Part shown: piece by piece, positions 45,817 through 52,926 of the stretch
How the letters are laid out: the number at the start of each line of letters is the position of its first letter
Position numbering within the stretch: position 1 is the first letter of the stretch
Assembly: GCA_017484095.1 (NCBI GenBank)
Contig: JAFUTU010000023.1
Location: forward strand, 16,458 to 80,457
From: Ruminococcus sp.
Lineage (GTDB): Bacteria > Bacillota > Clostridia > Oscillospirales > Ruminococcaceae
Reading direction: 5' to 3'
DNA: 64,000 nucleotides
Notes under the pieces: generated by a model
What the model was told of the DNA's origin: nothing
Databases searched by the model: none
What the model saw: only the letters and a program-made list of their open reading frames with translations
Translations under genes and position numbers: made by a program

Positions 45817-46035
45817 ATGTCAAAGGAAGACGTAATCGAAGTTGAAGGCACAGTCATCGAGGCCAAGCCCAATGCTACGTTCCTTGTGGAGCTTTCAAAC
45901 GGGCATAAGATCCTTGCTCATATCTCGGGTAAGCTCAGAATGAATTACATTCGTATAGTTCCCGGTGACAAGGTAAAGGTCGAGATGTCACCTTATGACT
46001 TGACAAAAGGAAGAATCACCTGGAGAGCAAAATAA
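45817..46035 (+). CDS. infA: Translation initiation factor IF-1
   Basis: 72 aa, the universal IF-1 length, from ATG 45817 behind GAGGAGG; an in-frame TTG one codon upstream is ignored. [21 protein letters not shown] and the OB-fold strands [26 protein letters not shown] are diagnostic. It blocks the A site during initiation. A 71-base gap with a GGGG/CCCC hairpin precedes rpmJ. Confidence 0.98.
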   Translation: MSKEDVIEVEGTVIEAKPNATFLVELSNGHKILAHISGKLRMNYIRIVPGDKVKVEMSPYDLTKGRITWRAK

Positions 46036-46106
46036 GCTCGCAAGGGTATAATCGGTCGGGGGGAACGCCCCGCGGCTATCGTTTATTAATCGAAGGAGGT
46101 ATTCTA

Positions 46107-46220
46107 ATGAAAGTAAGACCTTCAGTTAAGCCTATCTGCGAAAAGTGCAAGGTGATCAAGAGAAAGGGCAAGATAATGGTTATCTGCAAGAATCCCAAGC
46201 ACAAGCAGAGACAAGGCTAA
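46107..46220 (+). CDS. rpmJ: 50S ribosomal protein L36
   Basis: A 37-aa gene in the infA-rpsM gap, too short for common length cut-offs. ATG 46107 follows AAGGAGG. The protein begins [20 protein letters not shown] and ends [12 protein letters not shown], with the zinc ligands Cys-x2-Cys, Cys and His. L36 is the smallest 50S protein and this is the zinc-binding form. Confidence 0.97.
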   Translation: MKVRPSVKPICEKCKVIKRKGKIMVICKNPKHKQRQG

Positions 46221-46249
46221 CAGACCAATAATGGAGGTGCAGCTAAAAG

Positions 46250-46618
46250 ATGGCTCGTATTGCTGGTATAGACCTGCCAAAGGATAAGAGAATAGAGGTT
46301 GCTCTTACTTATATCTACGGCATCGGTCAGAAGACTGCTACAAAGATACTCAAGGAAACAGGCGTTGACCCTGATACCAGAGTAAAGAATATGAACGAGG
46401 ACGATGTAGCAAAGCTTCGTGAATATATTGATCACAATATTACAGTTGAGGGTGACCTCAGAAGAAATGTGGCTCTCAATATCAAGAGACTCACAGAGAT
46501 CGGTTGCTACCGCGGTCTTCGTCACCGTAAGGGTCTGCCTGTAAGAGGACAGAGAACAAAGACCAACGCAAGGACACGTAAGGGTCCTGTAAAGACGATC
46601 GCTAATAAGAAGAAGTAA
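46250..46618 (+). CDS. rpsM: 30S ribosomal protein S13
   Basis: 122 aa with ATG 46250 behind [32 protein letters not shown] at the start and [28 protein letters not shown] at the end are diagnostic. S13 makes the head bridges to the 50S subunit and touches the P-site tRNA with its basic tail. It heads the alpha part of the cluster. Confidence 0.98.
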   Translation: MARIAGIDLPKDKRIEVALTYIYGIGQKTATKILKETGVDPDTRVKNMNEDDVAKLREYIDHNITVEGDLRRNVALNIKRLTEIGCYRGLRHRKGLPVRGQRTKTNARTRKGPVKTIANKKK

Positions 46619-46632
46619 GGAGGGTGTGAACA

Positions 46633-47031
46633 ATGGCTCAGCCTAAGAAGAAGACGACGATCCGTCGCCGCCGTGAAAGAAAGAACATTGAACAGGGACA
46701 GGTTCATATCCAGTCTACTTTCAATAACACAATCGTTACGATAACCGATATGCAGGGCAATGCAATATCATGGGCTTCCGCAGGCGGTCTCGGATTCAGA
46801 GGCTCCAAGAAGTCAACTCCGTTCGCAGCTCAGACAGCAGCAGAAACTGCAGCAAGAGCAGCAAAGGAGCATGGTCTCAAGACTGTTGAGGTTTTCGTTA
46901 AGGGCCCCGGCGCAGGAAGAGAAGCTGCTATCAGAGCTCTTCAGTCCGAGGATCTCGAGGTAAGACTTATCAAGGACGTTACCCCGATCCCCCACAACGG
47001 TTGCCGTCCGCCTAAGAGACGTAGAGTATAA
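46633..47031 (+). CDS. rpsK: 30S ribosomal protein S11
   Basis: 132 aa behind [30 protein letters not shown] and [15 protein letters not shown] are diagnostic, with the tail [19 protein letters not shown]11 forms part of the platform near the Shine-Dalgarno helix. A 94-base folded spacer follows before rpsD. Confidence 0.98.
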   Translation: MAQPKKKTTIRRRRERKNIEQGQVHIQSTFNNTIVTITDMQGNAISWASAGGLGFRGSKKSTPFAAQTAAETAARAAKEHGLKTVEVFVKGPGAGREAAIRALQSEDLEVRLIKDVTPIPHNGCRPPKRRRV

Positions 47032-47125
47032 TAAGAACGTATTTGAGTTAAGAAGTTTACTCAAAGTCGGGTAAGGGATATTCCCCCTAAGACCCGATAC
47101 AACATTGAAAACGGAGGTCATTAAT
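47032..47125 (+). promoter_or_regulatory. Folded spacer before rpsD, candidate S4-binding leader
   Basis: Two nested hairpins are visible: TTTGAGT/ACTCAAA (47042-47065) and TCGGGT/ACCCGA (47067-47097) with an inner AGGG/CCCC. S4 represses its own mRNA through a folded leader in several bacteria, so this is a fair candidate site. No T-run follows, so control would be at translation. Confidence 0.45.
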
Positions 47126-47722
47126 ATGGCAGTAAGCAGAGAACCGATCCTCAAGAGATGTAAAGCTCTCGGGATCAGCCCTATGGTAATGGGAGTCGCT
47201 AAGGAGACTAAGCGCGACCCTAACGCAAATAAGAGAAGAAAGGTTTCCGAGTACGGACTCCAGCTCAAGGAGAAGCAGAAGCTGAAGTTCATCTACGGTA
47301 TGCTTGAGAAGCAGTTCTATCACTATTTTGAGATCGCTCAGAAGATGGAAGGTCAGGCAGGTACCAACCTCATCACTCTCTGTGAGTCAAGACTCGATAA
47401 CGTAGTTTTCAGAATGGGTCTTGCAATGACAAGAAGAGAGGCTCGTCAGCTGGTCGTTCACGGTCATTTCGATGTAAACGGCAGAAGAGTTGACATCCCT
47501 TCCTACAGGATCAAAGAGGGCGACGTTATCTCCCTCAGAGAGAAGAGCAAGAAGAGCGAAAAGTTCAAGCAGATCATTGAAGCTACAGCAGGCAGAGTAA
47601 CTCCTACATGGCTCGATGTAAACAAGGATACCCAGACAGCAAAGGTAGTTCGTATGCCTAACAAGGAAGATCTTGACTACGAGATCGAGGAACACCTCAT
47701 CGTCGAGCTGTATTCTAAATAA
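47126..47722 (+). CDS. rpsD: 30S ribosomal protein S4
   Basis: 198 aa from ATG 47126 behind ACGGAGG; an earlier in-frame ATG has no ribosome site. It lacks the N-terminal zinc knuckle. The S4 RNA-binding domain is clear: CESRLDNVVFRMGLAMTRREARQLVVHGHF, VNGRRVDIPSYRIKEGD. S4 is a primary 16S-binding protein and in other bacteria an antitermination and autoregulatory factor. Confidence 0.97.
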   Translation: MAVSREPILKRCKALGISPMVMGVAKETKRDPNANKRRKVSEYGLQLKEKQKLKFIYGMLEKQFYHYFEIAQKMEGQAGTNLITLCESRLDNVVFRMGLAMTRREARQLVVHGHFDVNGRRVDIPSYRIKEGDVISLREKSKKSEKFKQIIEATAGRVTPTWLDVNKDTQTAKVVRMPNKEDLDYEIEEHLIVELYSK

Positions 47723-47844
47723 TGTATTGACAGTGGTTCTCTTGCGTCGGGGCAAATGCTCCGATGCATCGGAGAAATACTTGATATGTTTTTGGAGCAA
47801 CGTAACAACATTAAACGATCGAGTTAGAAACGGGAGGGTTTTAA
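47723..47844 (+). promoter_or_regulatory. Spacer before rpoA with two competing hairpins
   Basis: TCGGGGC-AAAT-GCTCCGA (47747-47764) and CTCCGA-TGCA-TCGGAG (47759-47774) share their middle strand, so only one can form at a time. The second is part of a perfect 16-base palindrome. No T-run follows. The layout looks like a simple RNA switch in front of rpoA. Confidence 0.45.
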
Positions 47845-48804
47845 ATGCTTGAGAAAATAGAAAAGCCTGAAATCGAAACAGCCGAGCTTACAAGCAACGG
47901 AACTTACGGAAAATTTGTTCTCGAGCCCTTGGAGCGTGGCTATGGTATAACTCTCGGAAACAGTCTGAGACGTGTACTGCTCTCCTCTTTGCCGGGTGTT
48001 GCCGTTACATCAGTGAAGATAGACGGTGTACACCACGAATTATCAACTATCCCCGGAGTTAAGGAGGACGTAACAGAGATCATCCTTAATCTGAAGGGAT
48101 TAACTGCAAAGCTTTACGGCGAAGGCCCCAAGACGATATACATCGAGGCGGAAGGTGAGTGCGTAGTGACCGCAGGCGATATCAAGACCGATTCAGAGGT
48201 AGATATCCTTGTGCCAGATATGCATATCGCGACCTTAGGCCCCGGAGCTAAGCTTTATATGGAGATCGTAGTTGACAGAGGCAGAGGCTATGTTTCTGCT
48301 GAAAAGAACAAGTCACTTACTCCAAACGCTCCTATCGGAGTGATCGCAGTTGACAGCATCTATACGCCGGTACTCAAGGTGAACTACACCGTTGATAACA
48401 CCCGTGTAGGCCAGATCACCGACTTTGATAAGCTCACCCTCGAGGTATGGACCGACGGTACCATATCCGCTAAGGAGGCTGTATCAATGTCAGCCAAACT
48501 CCTCAACGAGCATCTGAATCTCTTCGTAGATCTGTCGGAAGAGACAAATGTAGTGGAGATAATGGTTGAAAAAGACGAAAAGGGTAAAGAAAAGATCCTG
48601 GAGATGACCATTGAGGAACTTGACTTATCCGTGCGTTCGTTCAACTGCCTGAAGCGTGCAGGAATAAATACGGTCAATGATCTGATCGAGAAGTCCGCAG
48701 AAGAGATGATGAAGGTAAGAAACCTTGGCAAGAAGTCGTTCGACGAGGTCAGGGAAAAGCTTCATTCTCTCGGATATGAGCTTAATTCCGAGGAGGATAA
48801 CTAA
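47845..48804 (+). CDS. rpoA: RNA polymerase alpha subunit
   Basis: 319 aa behind CGGGAGGG. The N-terminal dimer domain has [28 protein letters not shown], a linker follows, and the C-terminal domain (about 245-310) holds [22 protein letters not shown] and [15 protein letters not shown], the part that contacts UP elements and activators. Both domains are complete. It is in the standard position between rpsD and rplQ. Confidence 0.98.
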   Translation: MLEKIEKPEIETAELTSNGTYGKFVLEPLERGYGITLGNSLRRVLLSSLPGVAVTSVKIDGVHHELSTIPGVKEDVTEIILNLKGLTAKLYGEGPKTIYIEAEGECVVTAGDIKTDSEVDILVPDMHIATLGPGAKLYMEIVVDRGRGYVSAEKNKSLTPNAPIGVIAVDSIYTPVLKVNYTVDNTRVGQITDFDKLTLEVWTDGTISAKEAVSMSAKLLNEHLNLFVDLSEETNVVEIMVEKDEKGKEKILEMTIEELDLSVRSFNCLKRAGINTVNDLIEKSAEEMMKVRNLGKKSFDEVREKLHSLGYELNSEEDN

Positions 48805-48856
48805 AGCTCAGATAAGATGCGGAGATCAATAATAATGTAATAAGGAGTGAAAATCT

Positions 48857-49198
48857 ATGCCAGGCACAAGAAAGCTGGGAAGAACAAGTGACCAGAGAAA
48901 AGCAATGCTCAGAGCAATGGTAACTTATCTTCTCGAGAACGGTAAGATTGAAACAACTGTAACAAGAGCTAAGGAAGTTGCTGCTATGACCGAGAAAATG
49001 ATAACTCTCGGCAAGGCAGGAGACCTCCATTCCAAGAGACAGGTTTTCTCCTATGTAACTAAGGAGTCTGTAGCTAAGAAGCTTTTTGATGATATCGCAC
49101 CTTCATATGAGGGCAGAAACGGCGGATATACCAAGATCGTAAGGATCGGCCCCAGAAGGGGAGACGCCGCTGAGATGGCGATAATCCAGTTGGTTTGA
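48857..49198 (+). CDS. rplQ: 50S ribosomal protein L17
   Basis: 113 aa behind [26 protein letters not shown] and [20 protein letters not shown], then [23 protein letters not shown], are diagnostic. L17 lies near the tunnel exit. It ends the supercluster and is followed six bases later by a strong terminator. Confidence 0.98.
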   Translation: MPGTRKLGRTSDQRKAMLRAMVTYLLENGKIETTVTRAKEVAAMTEKMITLGKAGDLHSKRQVFSYVTKESVAKKLFDDIAPSYEGRNGGYTKIVRIGPRRGDAAEMAIIQLV

Positions 49199-49204
49199 TA
49201 TGAT

Positions 49205-49243
49205 AAAGACCTCGTCGGTGTTGTTCCGACGGGGTCTTTTTTT
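49205..49243 (+). terminator. Terminator of the ribosomal supercluster
   Basis: AAAGACCTCGTCGG and CCGACGGGGTCTTT pair in a 14-bp stem with one wobble and a seven-base loop, followed by a run of seven or more T. Confidence 0.95.
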
Positions 49244-49322
49244 GCCTTTGTTTTACAGATAGAAAATAATATACATAATATGTGATAATTGCACAAATCT
49301 TGTTAACGGTTTTGCTAATGTA

Positions 49323-49351
49323 TTGACATTTTTGAATGGCTGTGATAAAAT
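49323..49351 (+). promoter_or_regulatory. Promoter of the zinc-ribbon PrsW-like gene
   Basis: TTGACA at 49323-49328 and TAAAAT at 49346-49351 are 17 bases apart, 75 bases before the start codon. Confidence 0.85.
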
Positions 49352-49426
49352 GATAGTGCAATATTAATAAGTTGTGTTTCAAAAACTTATAGTAAGCAGC
49401 AATTATATGATACAGGGGGTATAAAT

Positions 49427-50704
49427 ATGGCGATCAATTGTCCGAATTGCGGGCAGCAGCTGTTAGACGGCGCAGGCTTTTGCCGCTTCTGCGGTCAGAA
49501 GATAGAGCAGCAACAGCAGCAGGCAGCAGCAGGCAGCTTCTGCGCATCGTGCGGAAGTCAGCTTTTGCCGAATGCAGCGTTCTGCCCTAAGTGCGGCACA
49601 CCTGCAGGGCAGACGGCTCAGCCGAATATGGCGCAGGGCTATCAGTATGCACAGCCTCAGCAAAACCAGGGCGGCGGTATCATCGGTGCGATATATAATA
49701 TGACAGGTGAAGCAGGACAGGCAGAGATAAAGTTCGGAGATCTGTTTTCCGAGACCTTTAAATCTCACAGCCGTGAGGAAAGAGACGAGCTTGTTATCTG
49801 CGGAACTAAGAATACCACTCCGCGTGAGGAGAACATGGTAACTGCATGGCCTAAGCCTTGGCTTTTTGGCAGAGTGTTCTTGACTCTGGGTCTTACACTG
49901 CTGGCACTCTATTTGCTGATATATCAGTTTGAAAACATTCTTGCATATCCCGGACTTATGTTTGTAGGTGCGATGCTTGTACCTTTCCCTGCTATGATAC
50001 TTATGTGGGAACTGAATGTTCCGCGAAATGTTAGTATTGTCGATTGTGTGTCCATATTCTTTGTAGGCGGTGCCTTGAGCCTTATCTATTCGATGATAGG
50101 CTACGCGATCACCGAAAATGCAGATCTGAGCCAGTTTGGTTCAGCTGTTCTTACAGGCTTCATAGAGGAAATAGGCAAGGCAGTTGCCGTTGCTTATTAC
50201 CTGAGAAAGCGTCAGGACAGATACATTCTTAACGGTCTTGTGATCGGAGCTTGTGTAGGCGCAGGCTTTGCAGTGTTTGAGACAGCAGGTTATCTGTTCA
50301 GAATACTGTTGCTGGCAGGTCATGATGAGATGATGAAGGTACTCTGGCTGAGAGCCTTCCTAGCTATCGGCGGTCACGTATTGTGGGCAGCTGTTGAGGG
50401 TGCAGCACTGTTGATCGCTAAAGGTGATAACAGACCATTTACAATGGGATTCTTATGGAACGGAAAATTTATCGGTTTCTTCATGATATGCGTCGCGCTT
50501 CACGCTATCTGGGACGCAGGCATAGAGTTCGGCTCAGAGATATATCTTCCACAGATACTTTGCAGCGTTGGTATCATAATAGTTACCCTTACACTGGTAT
50601 CCGCAGGCTTGAAGCAGGCAGTGCGTTATTCAAACGCAGCTAAGCAGGGCAAACCGATAGGCGTAATGCCTCAGCCCATGCAGCAGCCTAACATAAGAGT
50701 ATAA
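49427..50704 (+). CDS. PrsW-family intramembrane protease with two zinc ribbons
   Basis: 425 aa behind AGGGGG. Two zinc ribbons lie at the N terminus (Cys5/8/19/22 and Cys39/42/53/56), joined by a poly-Gln stretch and followed by a Gln/Pro/Tyr-rich linker to about 82. About nine membrane helices follow from 145. PrsW-type motifs are present: FIEEIGK (Glu247/248), VFETAGYLF (Glu285), GGHVLWAAVEG (His317) and ALHAIWD (His359, Asp363). PrsW cleaves anti-sigma factors in B. subtilis; the substrate here is unknown. It has its own promoter and terminator. The zinc ribbons suggest a cytoplasmic sensing or docking part. Confidence 0.85.
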   Translation: MAINCPNCGQQLLDGAGFCRFCGQKIEQQQQQAAAGSFCASCGSQLLPNAAFCPKCGTPAGQTAQPNMAQGYQYAQPQQNQGGGIIGAIYNMTGEAGQAEIKFGDLFSETFKSHSREERDELVICGTKNTTPREENMVTAWPKPWLFGRVFLTLGLTLLALYLLIYQFENILAYPGLMFVGAMLVPFPAMILMWELNVPRNVSIVDCVSIFFVGGALSLIYSMIGYAITENADLSQFGSAVLTGFIEEIGKAVAVAYYLRKRQDRYILNGLVIGACVGAGFAVFETAGYLFRILLLAGHDEMMKVLWLRAFLAIGGHVLWAAVEGAALLIAKGDNRPFTMGFLWNGKFIGFFMICVALHAIWDAGIEFGSEIYLPQILCSVGIIIVTLTLVSAGLKQAVRYSNAAKQGKPIGVMPQPMQQPNIRV

Positions 50705-50720
50705 TTTAACATCAAAAACT

Positions 50721-50760
50721 ACTGCCCGAGGGTAATCAAACTCTCGGGCAGTTATTATTT
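50721..50760. terminator. Bidirectional terminator between the PrsW-like and channel genes
   Basis: ACTGCCCGAG and CTCGGGCAGT form a perfect 10-bp stem with a 12-base loop, followed by TATTATTTTC on the plus strand and by AGTTTTTGATG on the minus strand. The channel stop overlaps the plus-strand T-rich tail. Confidence 0.88.
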
Positions 50761-51714
50761 TCTTTTTTTCTTGATAACCTTATCGGAATCTATAATAAGA
50801 ATATCACCGGTTTGAACGCTTGTGTTGTCAGTGGCTATAAGGGTCAGGTCATCTCTGAGAATAAGATAAATGTTCGAGCCGTGCTCCTTTTTTATCTCCA
50901 AGACCGTCTTTCCAGAAAGCGAGCTCTCCTCAGTGACGAGCACCTCTCCTACCCTTTCGATGTCGTGCAGCTTCTTGTCAGAATTCTGCTCCTTTGTGTA
51001 GTATTCCACAAATCCCGCACTTATGATACCCGTCGGGATAGCCACAGCCCCCACGCCGAGAAATGCAATGATTATCGCCATTATACGCCCTGCGACCGTT
51101 ATAGGGTAAATGTCACCGTATCCAACCGTCAGCATCGCCGAAACGCTCCACCATATCCCCGAGAACGCATTCTTGAAAGCCTCAGGCTGAGTGTTGTGCT
51201 CCGCACTGTATATTCCCAGTGACGACGCCATCATAAGTATCACTATTATAAACACCGACGATATTATCTGATTTTTCTTTTCAAACAGAACGCTCTTTAT
51301 AACGTTGAAAGAATCACTTTGAGAATTAATCCTGAACAGGTGGAATATCCTCACCACCCTCAGCATTCTGAATACGATGAATCCCGAAAGATAGAAAAAC
51401 GGCAGTATAGTCAGCAGCTCTATTATTCCGTCAAACGATATCAGGAAACAAACCACAGCCTTTCCCTTGCTCTTGTCAGGGAACAGAAAGTCAGCAGTTA
51501 TTATCCTAAGCACATACTCGATGATAAATATGATGACCGTTATGTTCTCGATCGCCGTAAAAACAGGCTTTATATCCTTCAAAGATGAGAATGTCTCGCA
51601 GAACATCGCCACAATATTCAGTATTATAGTCACCGCCAGCCCTATGTCGAACATCGTGCTCGGCAGGTCGTCCTTGTTGTTTATCTCCATTATCTCGAAT
51701 ATACGCCTGCGCAT
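50755..51714 (-). CDS. Voltage-gated-type potassium channel with TrkA-C domain
   Basis: 319 aa with six membrane helices. The S4-like segment FRMLRVVRIFHLFRI (about 115-129) has arginines every third or fourth residue. The pore loop has the K+ selectivity filter TVGYGD at 196-201, preceded by GIWWSVSAML. From about 245 to the end a cytoplasmic TrkA-C-like domain (GKTVLEIKKEHGSNIYLILRDD) may bind a nucleotide. It resembles KvAP/Kch-type channels that control potassium flux and membrane potential. AGGTGAG upstream is also the end of the small coupled gene before it. Confidence 0.92.
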   Translation of the reverse strand: MRRRIFEIMEINNKDDLPSTMFDIGLAVTIILNIVAMFCETFSSLKDIKPVFTAIENITVIIFIIEYVLRIITADFLFPDKSKGKAVVCFLISFDGIIELLTILPFFYLSGFIVFRMLRVVRIFHLFRINSQSDSFNVIKSVLFEKKNQIISSVFIIVILMMASSLGIYSAEHNTQPEAFKNAFSGIWWSVSAMLTVGYGDIYPITVAGRIMAIIIAFLGVGAVAIPTGIISAGFVEYYTKEQNSDKKLHDIERVGEVLVTEESSLSGKTVLEIKKEHGSNIYLILRDDLTLIATDNTSVQTGDILIIDSDKVIKKKRK

Positions 51715-51718
51715 TTTC

Positions 51719-51853
51719 TCACCTCTTTTTCTTTTTGTCAGCCTTCACAATGCTCAGCAAAAGCTCCGTTTTCCCTTTATTGCTTTTAAGGTCATGCACC
51801 GTTATGCTTTCATCATCAAAGCTTAAAGCATTTTCTCTTAAAAACTCACTCAT
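51719..51853 (-). CDS. 44-aa small protein between acetyltransferase and channel genes
   Basis: ATG (first base 51853) overlaps the acetyltransferase stop by eight bases, and the stop TGA lies within the AGGTGAG ribosome site of the channel gene. The peptide is charged: MSEFLRENALSFDDES, then VHDLKSNKGKTELLLSIVKAD and a KKKKR end. It has no membrane helix or known motif. A distant GGAG stands 13 bases before the ATG. The tight overlaps on both sides support translation, at least as a coupling device, but it could be a chance frame. Confidence 0.5.
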   Translation of the reverse strand: MSEFLRENALSFDDESITVHDLKSNKGKTELLLSIVKADKKKKR

Positions 51854-52289
51854 ATGTCAAAAATTTCTCCATTATGATCTCGTCTCCGTCCGATTCTCCC
51901 GTCAAATGAAACCCGAGACTTTCATACAGTTGTTTTGCAGGCTCGTTGCCGTCAATATAGCAAAGCACGACCCTGTCGTATCTGTTGTCAGACTTCATCA
52001 TTTGAAGTACCAGCTTTGACGCTTCACGCCCGAACCCTTTTCCTTGATACCTGTGATCTATAAAAAGCTGACTCAGATCGTAAGCGTTGAGATCTTCGCA
52101 GTCATAGTAGAGAACCATGCCGACAGGTGTGTTGTCATCATAAATAACAAAAGCGTGACTGTGGTGCTCGCGGTATGCCCACGCCCGAGCCAGTATCCTG
52201 TCGCTGTTTGAAACGAGATCCTTTTGTTCTTCGCTGACGCAAAGCCCGTATCTCCAGTTTTCGGGAGTCACTTCTTCAAGGTGTATCAT
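51846..52289 (-). CDS. GNAT family N-acetyltransferase
   Basis: 147 aa from the ATG with first base 52289, behind ACGGAGG; a longer frame exists without a ribosome site. The acetyl-CoA loop DHRYQGKGFGREASKLVL (about 95-112) is the R/Q-x-x-G-x-G/A motif, preceded by the strand YDLSQLFI and followed by NEPAKQLYESLGFHLTGE. It resembles spermidine/diamine or general amine acetyltransferases; the substrate is unknown. It is the first gene of a three-gene leftward unit ending with the channel. Confidence 0.88.
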   Translation of the reverse strand: MIHLEEVTPENWRYGLCVSEEQKDLVSNSDRILARAWAYREHHSHAFVIYDDNTPVGMVLYYDCEDLNAYDLSQLFIDHRYQGKGFGREASKLVLQMMKSDNRYDRVVLCYIDGNEPAKQLYESLGFHLTGESDGDEIIMEKFLTYE

Positions 52290-52454
52290 CAATACCTCCG
52301 TAAGAAACAAATCAATAATAAAAAAGAGAGCAGCAAAGTTAAACATATTCTCAGTTTTATCTACTACTTATATTATGTTTTTTTCTTTGTTAGGTGGCTT
52401 TCCGGTCGCCCCCCTTAAATCCCCTTCGGGTGAACATCTACTAATTAATAGCGT

Positions 52455-52500
52455 AAGACTAAACTATCCCCCTCCCCTACGGGGAGGGCAATCGGTTTAG
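52455..52500. repeat. GC-rich nested hairpin in an intergenic patch
   Basis: CCCTCCCC and GGGGAGGG form a hairpin around TAC, nested inside CTAAAC/GTTTAG outer arms. It lies in the 337-base gap between the acetyltransferase and the acidic small gene, which holds no gene. The style resembles fragments of small non-autonomous repeats, but target duplications were not identified. Confidence 0.5.
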
Positions 52501-52517
52501 CAGCACCCAACTACTAA

Positions 52518-52570
52518 CGTGGGGTGGGGGCGTCCAGCGCGCCGCTAGGCGTGGGGTGGGGGTGTCCAGC
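52518..52570. repeat. Two direct copies of a 21-base G-rich unit
   Basis: CGTGGGGTGGGGG(C/T)GTCCAGC occurs at 52518-52538 and 52550-52570, offset 32, differing at one base. Each copy has GGGG-T-GGGGG, so G-quadruplex formation over the pair is conceivable. They lie next to the GC hairpin at 52455-52500. No gene is present. Confidence 0.75.
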
Positions 52571-52585
52571 CGTGCGGTCAGCACC

Positions 52586-52619
52586 TGCAAAAATGCCGCC
52601 CAGAAAATCTGAGCGGCAT
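52586..52619 (-). terminator. Terminator of the acidic small gene
   Basis: On the minus strand ATGCCGC and GCGGCAT close a stem with inner CAGA/TCTG pairing, followed by TTTTTGC. It lies directly after the stop of the 76-aa gene. Confidence 0.85.
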
Positions 52620-52626
52620 TATCATA

Positions 52627-52857
52627 TCAGTAATCCTCTTCGTCTTCCTCGTCCTCGTCAACGGCCTCTCCGCCTCCGGGCATTTCCTCGGACATCTCCT
52701 TGAAATACGCGTTGAAATCGAAATTGCCCATGCAGATGCGCTCCCAATACTCTTTTCCTTCCTCAAGTATCAGAACGTTGTGCTCGTGTACCTCTATGAT
52801 TTTGTATGTTTTTCCGTGGGCGTCCTTAACAGTCTCGCCTACCTGAACATTCAGCAT
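52627..52857 (-). CDS. Small acidic-tailed protein, function unknown
   Basis: 76 aa from the ATG with first base 52857, eight bases behind GGAG. The first 45 residues look like a small beta barrel (VGETVKDAHGKTYKIIEVHEH, NVLILEEGKEYWERI), followed by a short helix and a tail of Glu/Asp (DEDEEDEEDY). The acidic tail and barrel recall DUF1292-like small proteins, but no firm family is recognised. It has its own strong promoter and terminator, which supports it being a real gene. Confidence 0.72.
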   Translation of the reverse strand: MLNVQVGETVKDAHGKTYKIIEVHEHNVLILEEGKEYWERICMGNFDFNAYFKEMSEEMPGGGEAVDEDEEDEEDY

Positions 52858-52894
52858 ATCATTCACTCCATTATTTAAATTTAAGTTATAACTA

Positions 52895-52923
52895 AGTATA
52901 TCATACATAAATAATTATGTCAA
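52895..52923 (-). promoter_or_regulatory. Promoter of the acidic small gene
   Basis: On the minus strand TTGACA and TATACT are exactly 17 bases apart, placed between the GH26 stop and the small gene start. Confidence 0.9.
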
Positions 52924-52926
52924 GCA

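Noticed and set aside
52440..52575. CRISPR array
   Set aside because: Only two copies of a G-rich 21-base unit at 32-base offset, an 11-base spacer and no cas genes.
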